Shown in pieces: positions 37,607 to 46,576 of a stretch of 64,000 bases of DNA. The stretch lies in the NCBI GenBank assembly GCA_016707115.1, contig JADJIH010000001.1:62001-126000 (forward strand). The letters run 5' to 3'. The notes below the pieces were generated by a model, which ran no database searches, was not told the DNA's origin, and saw nothing but the letters and a program-made list of their open reading frames with translations. The position numbers and the translations under genes are program-made. The DNA comes from Ignavibacteriales bacterium (GTDB lineage Bacteria; Bacteroidota; Ignavibacteria; Ignavibacteriales; Ignavibacteriaceae). Within the stretch, counting starts at the first letter, position 1. Each line of letters begins with the position of its first letter.

Positions 37607-40195
37607 ATGAAAATTAATTCCAAATTATTTTTAGCTGTTGTCTTATCCGCTTTTATATTGCAAGGAATTACTTTCTCTCAGCAAAAAGATTCACTTTCTA
37701 ATATTACCACGCCTGTGAGCAATACTATTGATTCACTTTTCGGTTCATCTGATTTAATCAAGAATCCTGTTGATTCACTGTTTGATGCCAAACTAAAAGG
37801 CAAAACTTATGATGTGGACACAACTGTGTTTGCTTCATCAAAGGATTCCTTAATCTTTCTTGTAAAAAAGAAAAAAATGAATATTTATGGGGAGGGAAGT
37901 ATCAACTATAAATCCACAGAAATTAAAAGCGAAAATATTTTTATAGATTTTAACAGCAACGAAATTAATGCTGAGGGCATTCCTTCTGATTCGATACCGG
38001 ATAATCTTATCGGAACTCCAATATTAAAAGAAGGGGCAGAGGTTTACGAAGGCAAAACGATGACATATAATTTCAAATCCGGTCGTGGGTTGCTTTCAAT
38101 GGTTAAAACCGAAACTGATGGATCATATTATACCGGTAATAAAATAAACAAAGTTGATAAAGAAACTTATTTTATTGAGGACGGCATATTTACAACTTGT
38201 GATGATACTACTTGTCCGCATTATCATTTTACAGCCAACAAAATGAAAGTCATTCACAAAGATCAGTTAGTTGCCGAATGGATATTTATAAACTTTGGCG
38301 GCGTTCCTTTACCAATACCATTGCCGTTCGCAGTTTTTCCTATTGAGTCTGGAAGAAGATCAGGAATTATTCCGCCAACATTTGGCAGCGATGCAACTTA
38401 TGGAACTTACTTTAATGGCTTTGGATATTTTTGGGCAATTAATGATTATGTTGATTTAAATGTTACCGGTGATTACTACACTCGAGGCAGTTATAAATTT
38501 GATACAAGATTTCGATATTCAAAACGATATAACTATAGCGGTAACGTTGAAGGAAGCTACGGACACTTTATTGAAGGTGAAGAAACAGATGCAAACAGAG
38601 TTGATAAAACAGACTGGCGCATAGCATGGAATCATAATCAAGCAATAACACCTACCTCTCGGTTTGATGTAAAGTTAGAATTTTTATCTGGTAATATTCA
38701 ACGTAACATTACTGATTTTAATGAAATTTTAAGAAACAATGCTATTTCTAATGCGACATATTTTAAGCAGTGGGAAGAATCGGGTAACAGTTTATCTTTA
38801 AGTTATTCTCGCAATCAAAATTTTGAAACGAATGATATTTCTGAAGAATTGCCAAATTTAACTTTTTCACTTGCTCAAAGTTATCCGTTTAGAGATAATA
38901 TAGGAACGCAGGAGTGGTACGAAACATTCGGATATAATTATTCAGGTCGGTTGCAAAATAATAGAAAAAAAGTTGATGGAAATCTTGAAACCAGAGGTGG
39001 AATTCAACATAATGTTAATGCATCGCTGTCACCTAAAATTGGTTACTTTAGTATATCTCCAAATTTCCGTTACAACGAAAGCTGGTACAATAAGTATGTA
39101 ACGAAATATACTGCAATTAATGATACAGGAGCTTACTATGTTCAAACTGATGATGTGCAGGGATTGAGTGCTGTAAGAACTTTTTCAACCGGTGTTTCTG
39201 CTTCAACAAAATTTTATGGAATGTTTAATATAAATTCATTTGGGATTAATGCTGTAAGACACACAGTTACTCCATCTATCAGTTATAATTACTCTCCTGA
39301 TTTTTCAACATCTACATGGGGATATTATGATTCTTATATTGATTCTGCAGGTAACCCGGTTGAGTATAGTAAATATGAAAAAGCAATTTTTGGAAAACCA
39401 TCGAATCAGGAACAGCAAAGTATCAACTTTTCATTAGGCAATGTTTTTGATATGAAGACAAATGCCGATCCAACAGACACTACGGCGAAAGAAAATAAAT
39501 TTCAATTATTAAATCTTAGCGCATCTATGGGCTATAATTTTGCAGCAGAGACTTTCAAATTTTCTGATTTAAATTTGAGCTACAGAACACAGATAGGAAG
39601 CTTGTTAAGTTTTTCAGGAAGCTCAACTTTTTCCCCTTATGATTATGAGGGAAGCAATAGAGTTGATAGATATTTGATAAGTAATGGCGGCGGATTGTTA
39701 AGATTAACAAATACAAATTTTTCAGTTTCACTGTCACTTGCCGGTGATAAAATTTCATCTCCCGAAACAGATAATCGAACATCGCTTCAACAGGATGAAT
39801 ATTTACAGGCCTCTGAAAGAAGTTTATATCAAGGAATTTATTCTGAAAAGGATGCAGACTTTTCTATCCCCTGGGATATTTCACTTAATTACTATTACAA
39901 TTTATCGCGACCTGTACCTTCGAATGAAGATATAACATCCAGCATAAGCGGCAGTTTTAATTTTAATCTTACCCCAAAATGGAAATTTTCTGTAACAGGC
40001 AGTTATGATCTTCAGCAAAAAGAATTTGCAGCACCGCAAATCAGAATCTCACGCGATCTTCATTGCTGGACAATGAATTTTACCTGGAACCCAATCGGAA
40101 CATACCGAGGTTATAATTTTGAGATTCGTGTTAAAGCTCCTCAATTACAGGATCTTAAAATTACCAAGCGCGATCAATTCTACGAGGGAAGATAA
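37607..40195 (+). CDS. LptD-like outer-membrane LPS assembly protein
   Basis: An 862-residue exported protein with signal peptide (LAVVLSAFILQGITFSQ). An OstA/LptA-like N-terminal region (KMNIYGEGSINYKSTEIKSE) carries the beta-jellyroll pattern, and a large C-terminal beta-barrel region follows. FFTPEKV-like barrel strands are absent; alternating strands such as SGIIPPTFGSDATYG and FDTRFRYSKRYNYSG are clear. A CDDTTCPHYHF pair of cysteines lies between the two parts. It is most like the LptD group that inserts lipopolysaccharide in the outer leaflet; the exact orthology is inferred. The stop abuts the TTG of the NYN gene. Confidence 0.85.
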   Translation: MKINSKLFLAVVLSAFILQGITFSQQKDSLSNITTPVSNTIDSLFGSSDLIKNPVDSLFDAKLKGKTYDVDTTVFASSKDSLIFLVKKKKMNIYGEGSINYKSTEIKSENIFIDFNSNEINAEGIPSDSIPDNLIGTPILKEGAEVYEGKTMTYNFKSGRGLLSMVKTETDGSYYTGNKINKVDKETYFIEDGIFTTCDDTTCPHYHFTANKMKVIHKDQLVAEWIFINFGGVPLPIPLPFAVFPIESGRRSGIIPPTFGSDATYGTYFNGFGYFWAINDYVDLNVTGDYYTRGSYKFDTRFRYSKRYNYSGNVEGSYGHFIEGEETDANRVDKTDWRIAWNHNQAITPTSRFDVKLEFLSGNIQRNITDFNEILRNNAISNATYFKQWEESGNSLSLSYSRNQNFETNDISEELPNLTFSLAQSYPFRDNIGTQEWYETFGYNYSGRLQNNRKKVDGNLETRGGIQHNVNASLSPKIGYFSISPNFRYNESWYNKYVTKYTAINDTGAYYVQTDDVQGLSAVRTFSTGVSASTKFYGMFNINSFGINAVRHTVTPSISYNYSPDFSTSTWGYYDSYIDSAGNPVEYSKYEKAIFGKPSNQEQQSINFSLGNVFDMKTNADPTDTTAKENKFQLLNLSASMGYNFAAETFKFSDLNLSYRTQIGSLLSFSGSSTFSPYDYEGSNRVDRYLISNGGGLLRLTNTNFSVSLSLAGDKISSPETDNRTSLQQDEYLQASERSLYQGIYSEKDADFSIPWDISLNYYYNLSRPVPSNEDITSSISGSFNFNLTPKWKFSVTGSYDLQQKEFAAPQIRISRDLHCWTMNFTWNPIGTYRGYNFEIRVKAPQLQDLKITKRDQFYEGR

Positions 40196-40651
40196 TTGCT
40201 TAATTATATAATTGATGGAAATAATCTTATTGGCAAAATTGCTTCTTTAATGAGTCTTCAAAAAAAAGATAAGCAAGCCTCTCGTGAAAAACTTGTTTAC
40301 ATTCTTGATCGTTACTTTATCAGTAAAAAAGCTAATGTTACTTTACACCTGGATGGACATCCGGCTGGCAGAGTAAGTTCATCTAAGATGAAAATAGTTT
40401 ATTCAGAAAATCTAACTGCTGATGAGAAGATTAAAAAACAGATATCTCAATCAAAATCCCCAAGAAATATTATTGTTGTCACCTCAGATTCAAATCTTGC
40501 ACAATTCGCAAAAGTATGCTCAGCAACTGTCGTTTCAAGCGACGAATTTGCCGTAGAAATAAATAAATCCGGTGATAAATTTGATGAAGAAAGTATTATT
40601 AAGTCGATAAATAATGTTGATGAGTTTAAAAAACTTTTTGGTGTAGATTAA
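40196..40651 (+). CDS. NYN-domain (YacP-like) putative RNase
   Basis: A 151-residue protein with TTG start immediately after the LptD-like stop and a GAGGGA site. The opening LNYIIDGNNLIGK has the conserved DGNN of NYN/PIN-like nucleases. A second Asp lies in VTLHLDGHPAG, and a third in IIVVTSDSNLAQFAKV. YacP/Rae1-type NYN proteins cleave RNA, for example on ribosomes. The catalytic Asp pattern is complete, so it is probably an active cytoplasmic RNase with unknown target. Confidence 0.8.
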   Translation: MLNYIIDGNNLIGKIASLMSLQKKDKQASREKLVYILDRYFISKKANVTLHLDGHPAGRVSSSKMKIVYSENLTADEKIKKQISQSKSPRNIIVVTSDSNLAQFAKVCSATVVSSDEFAVEINKSGDKFDEESIIKSINNVDEFKKLFGVD

Positions 40652-40746
40652 ATTTAATTTGTTTGCCTGATGTTTTTTTCCACAATTATCCTTATTATTT
40701 AATTAACAATCAGTGCGATTAACTAATAATTACTTACGGAGGTTCT

Positions 40747-43023
40747 GTGAGCTCTAATTCTACAACTGTTTTTAATAATCTTCTTTTTGGGGTAATAGTT
40801 TCTTTAATAATTTCTTCAAATCTTTTTTCACAGATTGATAACCCTTTAACAGATCACGTTCCTATAGAATATATAAAATATATTCAGGGATATCAAAGTG
40901 ATGCTTCAGATGCAGTTATTACTGATGTTTCAGGTTATGATAATTTTAATTTAGGAACTGCTTTTGCAGAACCGCATCTTGTTCAAAATCCTAACAACCC
41001 TTTACAGTATTTTACTTCTTTTAACACTAATACTGCATATAGAACAGATGATGCATTTAATTGGTTAATTAGCGCTCCTCCTTTTGGTGCTTCTGTTTAT
41101 GGAGACCCGGTGAATGCGTATGATAGTTTGGGGAATTTGTATTATGAAAATATGTCAGGCTCCGGTACAATACAAAATTGCAGAGTTATCCGATCAACAA
41201 ACAATGGTGCAACATGGGGTACTTCAGTTATTGCAGTTTTAGGTAATGATAAAAATTGGATTGCTGCTGATCAAACTTCCGGTCCTTATGCAAATTACAT
41301 ATATACAACAATGACCAATAGTGGTACTGGTAGTTTTTATAGAAGCACTGATTTTGGTGCTACTTTTACAAGTACTAATTCATTCGCAACACAATCACTT
41401 CCGGGTATGATGGTTGCTGTTGGTCCTGATACAAATGGCACAACCGATGTACCGGGTGGGTGTGTTTATGTTGTAACTAATTCAGGCAGCTCTTTTGCTT
41501 CCACTTACACTTTTTATGTCTCTACCAATGGCGGAACTACATTTACATTAAAGTCCGCGCAAAATTTTTCAGGTTATGTAGGCACAAACGTTGGTGGTAG
41601 AAATTCAGTGCAGAATATGAGAACCAGACCTTATCCATTTATTACCGCAGATAACAGTTACGGTCCGCTTAGAGGAAGATTATATTTAGTATATGCTTCC
41701 AATACTCCTGCTGGTGATGGAAACAAACCTGATATCTTCTGCAGATATTCTGATAATCAAGGAACAAGTTGGTCTGCAGCTATTAGAATAAATGATGATT
41801 TAAATACTACTTCTAATCATCAGTGGCATCCTTCAATCTGGTGTGATAAAACATCAGGAAGATTATTTGCAAAATGGATGGACACACGTGATACACCAAC
41901 AAGCGATAGCGCTCATATCTATGCAAGTTATTCAGATGATGGTGGAATCACCTGGGTGCCTAATCAAAGAATAACTACTGCCAAAATGAAAATAGATTGT
42001 TCTACCTGCGGCGGCGGCGGTACACCAAGATATCAAGGTGATTATGATGCAATTACAGCAATTGATAATCAAGCTCTTATGGTGTGGACGGATTTCAGAG
42101 CAGGTTCGTTTGGAAGTTATGTTGGTTTCTTCCCTGATTATGCTATGCAAGTTGCCCCGGCTGTTGATAGTCTTGGCGGTGATGCTGACTCAGTTTATTA
42201 TAATATAACTGTTCCAAGTGTTAAACTTTACGATGATAAGGTTACGTTTTCAGCTACTTTCACTCCAACTCCTGCAATTGGAACAATTTCTATAGAATTT
42301 CCTGATGGAGATACTCTATCAACTTTTCCTGGTAGTGTTCTTATGAAAATTAAAACTACCGGCGGAGTTTCAGTTGGTAATTACACAGTTACAATTACAG
42401 GTAAAGGTCCAAATGGAACACCGGTTCATAAAAGAAATGTAACATTGGTTGTTGGTTTGGTTATCCCTGTTGAACTTACAGCGTTTAATGCTTCAGTTAA
42501 TAAAAATGATGTTGTTCTTAACTGGACTACAGCCACAGAACTTAATAACCTTGGATTCGAAATTCAAAGAAGAGCTGATAATGGAGATTATACTTCTTTA
42601 GGATTTATCAATGGTAAGGGAACAACAACTGAAATGAATGATTATTCATTTACAGATAAAACTGTTGATGCCGGAAGTTACACATACAGACTTATGCAAA
42701 AAGATTTTGACGGTACATTTGCATACTCACAGGAAGTTGAAGTTGATATAGATTTACCGTTGGATTATTCACTTGACCAGAATTATCCTAATCCATTTAA
42801 CCCAACAACAACTATCCGTTATGCAATTCCTGAAGATAATTTTGTTAGCATAAAATTATATGATGTACTTGGTAACGAAGTTATTACACTTGTTAACGAA
42901 CAAAAACAAGCAGGCAGATATGAGATGTTATTTAATGCATCAAACATTGCAAGCGGTGTTTACTATTACCAGATCAACTCAGGTAGCTTTACACAAACAA
43001 GAAAACTTATGTTGATGAAGTAA
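40747..43023 (+). CDS. T9SS-exported sialidase/BNR-like propeller protein
   Basis: A 758-residue exported protein from GTG 40747 with ACGGAGG upstream. Signal peptide NLLFGVIVSLIISSNLFSQ; then a propeller with Asp-box turns (STNNGATWGTS, STDFGATFTS, SDNQGTSWSAA, SDDGGITWVP) found in sialidases and other secreted glycosidases; a short Ig-like part; then the same PVELTAFNAS...LNWTTATELNNLGFEIQRR module as in the 8.2-kb protease; and a T9SS sorting domain (NPFNPTTTIRYAIPE...RKLMLMK). I do not see the Arg triad of true sialidases clearly, so a non-sialidase function is possible. Confidence 0.87.
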   Translation: MSSNSTTVFNNLLFGVIVSLIISSNLFSQIDNPLTDHVPIEYIKYIQGYQSDASDAVITDVSGYDNFNLGTAFAEPHLVQNPNNPLQYFTSFNTNTAYRTDDAFNWLISAPPFGASVYGDPVNAYDSLGNLYYENMSGSGTIQNCRVIRSTNNGATWGTSVIAVLGNDKNWIAADQTSGPYANYIYTTMTNSGTGSFYRSTDFGATFTSTNSFATQSLPGMMVAVGPDTNGTTDVPGGCVYVVTNSGSSFASTYTFYVSTNGGTTFTLKSAQNFSGYVGTNVGGRNSVQNMRTRPYPFITADNSYGPLRGRLYLVYASNTPAGDGNKPDIFCRYSDNQGTSWSAAIRINDDLNTTSNHQWHPSIWCDKTSGRLFAKWMDTRDTPTSDSAHIYASYSDDGGITWVPNQRITTAKMKIDCSTCGGGGTPRYQGDYDAITAIDNQALMVWTDFRAGSFGSYVGFFPDYAMQVAPAVDSLGGDADSVYYNITVPSVKLYDDKVTFSATFTPTPAIGTISIEFPDGDTLSTFPGSVLMKIKTTGGVSVGNYTVTITGKGPNGTPVHKRNVTLVVGLVIPVELTAFNASVNKNDVVLNWTTATELNNLGFEIQRRADNGDYTSLGFINGKGTTTEMNDYSFTDKTVDAGSYTYRLMQKDFDGTFAYSQEVEVDIDLPLDYSLDQNYPNPFNPTTTIRYAIPEDNFVSIKLYDVLGNEVITLVNEQKQAGRYEMLFNASNIASGVYYYQINSGSFTQTRKLMLMK

Positions 43024-43030
43024 TCATTCT

Positions 43031-43078
43031 GTCACACTGAGTTGTCATCCCGAGCATAGTCGAGGGACGAAGTGTGAA
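43031..43078. repeat. Imperfect hairpin repeat (GTCACACTGAG type)
   Basis: CACACT (43033-43038) pairs with AGTGTG (43071-43076). Inside, TCCCGA (43048-43053) is opposed by TCGAGGGA (43060-43067). The sequence looks like the genome-dispersed extragenic palindromes common in this kind of bacteria. It lies between the T9SS gene stop and its terminator. Confidence 0.55.
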
Positions 43079-43093
43079 CCTCACAGAATATTT

Positions 43094-43121
43094 AAGGCAC
43101 GAGCAATCGTGCCTTTTTTTT
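43094..43121 (+). terminator. Rho-independent terminator, same hairpin as at 10824
   Basis: AAGGCACGA/TCGTGCCTT around GCAA followed by eight or nine Ts. It is identical in the stem and loop to 10824-10845. Confidence 0.92.
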
Positions 43122-43197
43122 ATCCCCAGTTTTATATCTACTATGATAACCTTATTTTTAAGCTATTAAATTATATTCACAATAAACAGATACAATT

Positions 43198-44169
43198 ATG
43201 CTGGAATACTTTCAATTCGATAACAAAAAAATTACCTCAGAAGAATGGGATGAATTTGTTGAACAGTCTGACAATGGCACTATGTTCAGTAAGCGAAAGT
43301 TCCTTTCATACCACGCAAAAGATAAGTTCAATGATAAATCCATCTACATCACAAAAGATGGAAAACTCCATTCAGTTTTTACAGCAGCTTTAATTGAAAG
43401 AGATGGAAAGAAAATCCTTTCATCACATCCCGGTGCTTCTTACGGCGGATTTGTGTACAACAGCGAATTGAATTTTAAAGAAGCTCACGATCTTGTTGAT
43501 ATAATGCACGAACACGCAAAATCTCTCAAAGCAGATCGTATTCAACTTACCTTAGCCCCAATAATTTATCAAACAAAATATTCAAACTATCTTGATTTTG
43601 CTTTTGTGCGAAACGGATTTCAATATTTAAAAAGAGAAGTATCAAGTGTTGTTCAGTTGGATTTTGAACCTGATCAGCTTCTAAACACTTATCGTGCAGA
43701 AGCAAGAACAGCTACAAAGAAGGCACTTAAAAAGGGAGTTGAGATTGTTGAGACAGAAAGATTTGATGAATATTATGAAATCCTAAAAAAGAATTTGAAG
43801 TTAAGACACGGTGTAAATCCTGCTCACACTTTAGATGAATTAAAAAAAGTAAAAAGTTTATTCCCGTCTAAAGTAAGGTTGTGGGGAGCTTTCTTAAACA
43901 ATGAGATGCTTGCAGGAGTTTGTAATTTTTCTGTAAACAAAAATGTGGTGCTTGCTTTTTACATCAGCCACGATGAAGCATTTCAGGAATACCGTCCTGT
44001 TAATTTATTGTTTTATGAGATTATGAAAAGATACCAGGCAGAAGGATTTAAGTTTTTAGATTTTGGAATCTTTACAGTTATTATGGAACCGAATTGGGGA
44101 CTCGGAAGATTTAAAGAAAACTTTGGCGCACGCGGAATTTTTAGAGATACTTTTTATAAAGATATTTAA
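43198..44169 (+). CDS. FemAB/GNAT-like aminoacyl or acyl transferase
   Basis: A 323-residue protein with the double-GNAT layout of FemAB/peptidoglycan bridge-forming enzymes. An N-terminal half (EEWDEFVEQSDNGTMFSKRKFL) is followed by LSSHPGASYGGFVY, and a C-terminal GNAT-like half has YRAEARTATKKALKKGVEIV and VRLWGAFLNNEMLAGVC. FYISHDEAFQEYRPVNLLFYEIM and FKFLDFGIFT are typical of the acyl-CoA or tRNA site. It begins a run of surface-polymer genes, so modification of a cell-surface glycan or lipid is likely. No adjacent partner gives its donor. No signal peptide. Confidence 0.75.
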   Translation: MLEYFQFDNKKITSEEWDEFVEQSDNGTMFSKRKFLSYHAKDKFNDKSIYITKDGKLHSVFTAALIERDGKKILSSHPGASYGGFVYNSELNFKEAHDLVDIMHEHAKSLKADRIQLTLAPIIYQTKYSNYLDFAFVRNGFQYLKREVSSVVQLDFEPDQLLNTYRAEARTATKKALKKGVEIVETERFDEYYEILKKNLKLRHGVNPAHTLDELKKVKSLFPSKVRLWGAFLNNEMLAGVCNFSVNKNVVLAFYISHDEAFQEYRPVNLLFYEIMKRYQAEGFKFLDFGIFTVIMEPNWGLGRFKENFGARGIFRDTFYKDI

Positions 44170-44188
44170 TTATTCGAATTACTTGATC

Positions 44189-44255
44189 GTCATTCCCACG
44201 AAAGTGGGAATCTATTTATTTAGAAGCTCTGGATTCCCGTTTTCACGGGAATGAC
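44189..44255. repeat. dRS3-like double-hairpin repeat element, copy 2
   Basis: The same structure as copy 1: GTCATTCCC, a first ATTCCC-N8-GGGAAT hairpin, a spacer of slightly different length, a second hairpin and GGGAATGAC. The hairpins are identical in sequence with copy 1; only the middle spacer differs. It lies between the FemAB-like gene and the first glycosyltransferase. Confidence 0.85.
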
Positions 44256-44309
44256 ACAACTTCATAGCTTTTGGTTCAGCGTCTTTATTAACTAATTTAA
44301 TAAATTAGA

Positions 44310-45380
44310 ATGTTAAAAATTCTTCACATCGCACCGCTTAATTTTGCCGGTGTGCCTTATGATTTCTACAAAATGCACAATGCTTGTGGAGATGAATCAC
44401 GCATTGTTACTCTTCATCAAAATGAGCGAGTATTTCCTGAAGACATTTGTTTAGACTTACCTTTACCAAACCAGACACTTGCAAAATTTCTTCGCAGAAA
44501 AAAAATTCGATCTCTTGAAGAAAAGGAAAGAGATACAGCACATTATTTTGAATTCAGAAATCTATTTGAAAAAAGTTATTACAAGATTTATGATTTCTTA
44601 ATCCAGCCCAAAATTGAAAAAGCAATTTCGGAGTATGGTTTAAATGATTTTGATATTATCCATTACGATGGCGGATTAGATTTTTATCGTGATTCCAGAC
44701 AAGCATTAAAGTGGAAGAAGCAAGGAAAGAAAATAGTCTGCTGTTATTACGGAAGTGATTTAAGAATCCGTGGTTTGATAAAAGAACTTGATGAAATTTC
44801 TGATCTTAATCTTACAAGTGAATATGATCATCTTTCACTAAAAAAAGATTTAAAGTACTTATTCTATCCTTATGATGCTTCTGAACTACCGGCGAAAAAA
44901 GAAAGAACTGCTGAAGCAATTAAAATTGTTCATTCTCCAACAAACAGAAAGTACAAAGGAACAGAATTAATAATTTCTGTTATCGATAAAATCAAAAGGG
45001 AACGAAACATAGAATTTCTATTGATGGAAAATGTTGATCGTTCAAAATTACTCGAGATAAAAAGCGAATGTGATATTTCGATCGATCAGGTTGGCGGTAC
45101 AATGGGCGGTACCGGTTACGGTAAAGCAGGACTTGAAACTCTTGCTATGTCCATTCCAACTATTACAAATATGACTAAAGATTATGCAGATTGGCTTCCG
45201 GAAAATCCTTTTATTGTTGCAAATAATTTTGATGAGCTTTATAAATCATTAATTGAACTGATTGACAATGAAAGTTATAGAATTGAGAACGGTAAAAAGG
45301 GAATTGAGTGGGTTAAGAAATATCACAGTTTTGAAAGTGTTAATGAAAATCTGATGAAATTGTATCGAGAAAAAATATAG
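44310..45380 (+). CDS. Family-1/4-like glycosyltransferase
   Basis: A 356-residue GT-B fold protein. The N-terminus, MLKILHIAPLNFAGVPYDFY, lacks a long signal, and the C-terminal half has the GT4-like donor site: IKIVHSPTNRKYKGTE, DISIDQVGGTMGGTGYGKAG and LETLAMSIPTITNMT, with the Glu of the EX7E-type motif placed as E in GLETLAMSIP. It likely transfers a sugar from a nucleotide donor to a lipid- or surface-polysaccharide acceptor. It is convergent with the next glycosyltransferase, with a 2-nt gap. Confidence 0.8.
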   Translation: MLKILHIAPLNFAGVPYDFYKMHNACGDESRIVTLHQNERVFPEDICLDLPLPNQTLAKFLRRKKIRSLEEKERDTAHYFEFRNLFEKSYYKIYDFLIQPKIEKAISEYGLNDFDIIHYDGGLDFYRDSRQALKWKKQGKKIVCCYYGSDLRIRGLIKELDEISDLNLTSEYDHLSLKKDLKYLFYPYDASELPAKKERTAEAIKIVHSPTNRKYKGTELIISVIDKIKRERNIEFLLMENVDRSKLLEIKSECDISIDQVGGTMGGTGYGKAGLETLAMSIPTITNMTKDYADWLPENPFIVANNFDELYKSLIELIDNESYRIENGKKGIEWVKKYHSFESVNENLMKLYREKI

Positions 45381-45382
45381 TT

Positions 45383-46519
45383 TCACACTAAAAGTTTGTT
45401 AATCACCTCTATTAACTTCTTAGATTCATTCTCCCAATTTTTATTTTCTTCAACCAACTTTCTAGCATTTATAGAATGCTCTTCAACCAGTTTAGGATTA
45501 CTCAAATATGATTCAATTGCATTTATGATTTCAGATTCATTATCAGGATTAACCAGGAAACCATATTTCTCATAATCTATTTCATCTCTTATTGGTTTTA
45601 TATCAGAATAAATAAACGGTTTTCCGCAAGCCATATACTCAAATATTTTTATAGGAAGGGAATTACTGTAAATAAAATTTCTTTCACGTAAATCAAAACA
45701 AATGTCCATCTTTTCAATTACAGTGCTCATTTTATCGTAGTCAGTCCAATCAACAAATACTACTTCCACATTGTGTATAGGAGATAACTTTTGTTTGAAT
45801 TCAACTTCTTCACTCTGATAAGTAAATCTTCCAAACAATAAAAGTTTAAATTTCTTTTGTGGAAATTTATCAGCAATTGAAATGGATACTTGAAGAAGTT
45901 TATTGATCCCACGTTCAAAAGTAATTACACCAGCATATCCAAAAATTATTTCTTCTTTTGATAAATCCGGTTTTTTGTAATTGAAATATTTTAATACCGG
46001 GTAATATCCAACAACACTCTTAGGTTTTGATCTGGCAAGAAGGTCATATCGTTTCTTTTTAGATACTTCGCCAATAATTAAATGATCAACTTTTTGTAAA
46101 ACATAGAAGTAGGGTATAAGTAATTGAAAATATTTAATCCAGCGTTTCACTCCGTTGAATTTATAAGCAACATTTTCCGGAAACCATTCAGTTACATCAA
46201 GTATGATTTTAGCATTGCTACTCTTTCCCTTGAATTTTAATGCGGCAAATACTGGAAGCATTTCTGAGCAGATAATAATATCAGGATTAAAGTCAGTTAT
46301 TAAATCATAAAATGAATCTATTTTTTTCTTTTTGTTATAAGAATAACCATCAAAACCTACAATGCTAATTCCATTGATGACTTTGTTTATTTGTTCAGTA
46401 GAGCAAATAATGGAAACGGAAAATCCATTCTCATTTAATGATTGCCCAAATTTCCAGAATATTCTTTCATCAAAAGGCGGATGGCCGGATGTAACCAGGC
46501 AGATTCGTTTCTTATTCAA
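45383..46519 (-). CDS. Family-4 glycosyltransferase
   Basis: A 378-residue GT-B glycosyltransferase on the minus strand starting at TTG 46519. CLVTSGHPPFDERIFWKFGQ is the typical GT4 N-terminal acceptor loop. The C-terminal half contains IIFGYAGVITFERGINKLLQ and, near residues 290-310, SNSLPIKIFEYMACGKPFIY with the EX7E motif. It probably acts in surface glycan synthesis beside the other transferases, but the opposite strand means separate transcription. The gap to the divergent GT2 gene is about 57 nt. Confidence 0.87.
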   Translation of the reverse strand: MNKKRICLVTSGHPPFDERIFWKFGQSLNENGFSVSIICSTEQINKVINGISIVGFDGYSYNKKKKIDSFYDLITDFNPDIIICSEMLPVFAALKFKGKSSNAKIILDVTEWFPENVAYKFNGVKRWIKYFQLLIPYFYVLQKVDHLIIGEVSKKKRYDLLARSKPKSVVGYYPVLKYFNYKKPDLSKEEIIFGYAGVITFERGINKLLQVSISIADKFPQKKFKLLLFGRFTYQSEEVEFKQKLSPIHNVEVVFVDWTDYDKMSTVIEKMDICFDLRERNFIYSNSLPIKIFEYMACGKPFIYSDIKPIRDEIDYEKYGFLVNPDNESEIINAIESYLSNPKLVEEHSINARKLVEENKNWENESKKLIEVINKLLV

Positions 46520-46576
46520 ATACTTTTACTCTTTATTTTATTAAATTTGAATCAACAATTGAATAAATCAAAAATT

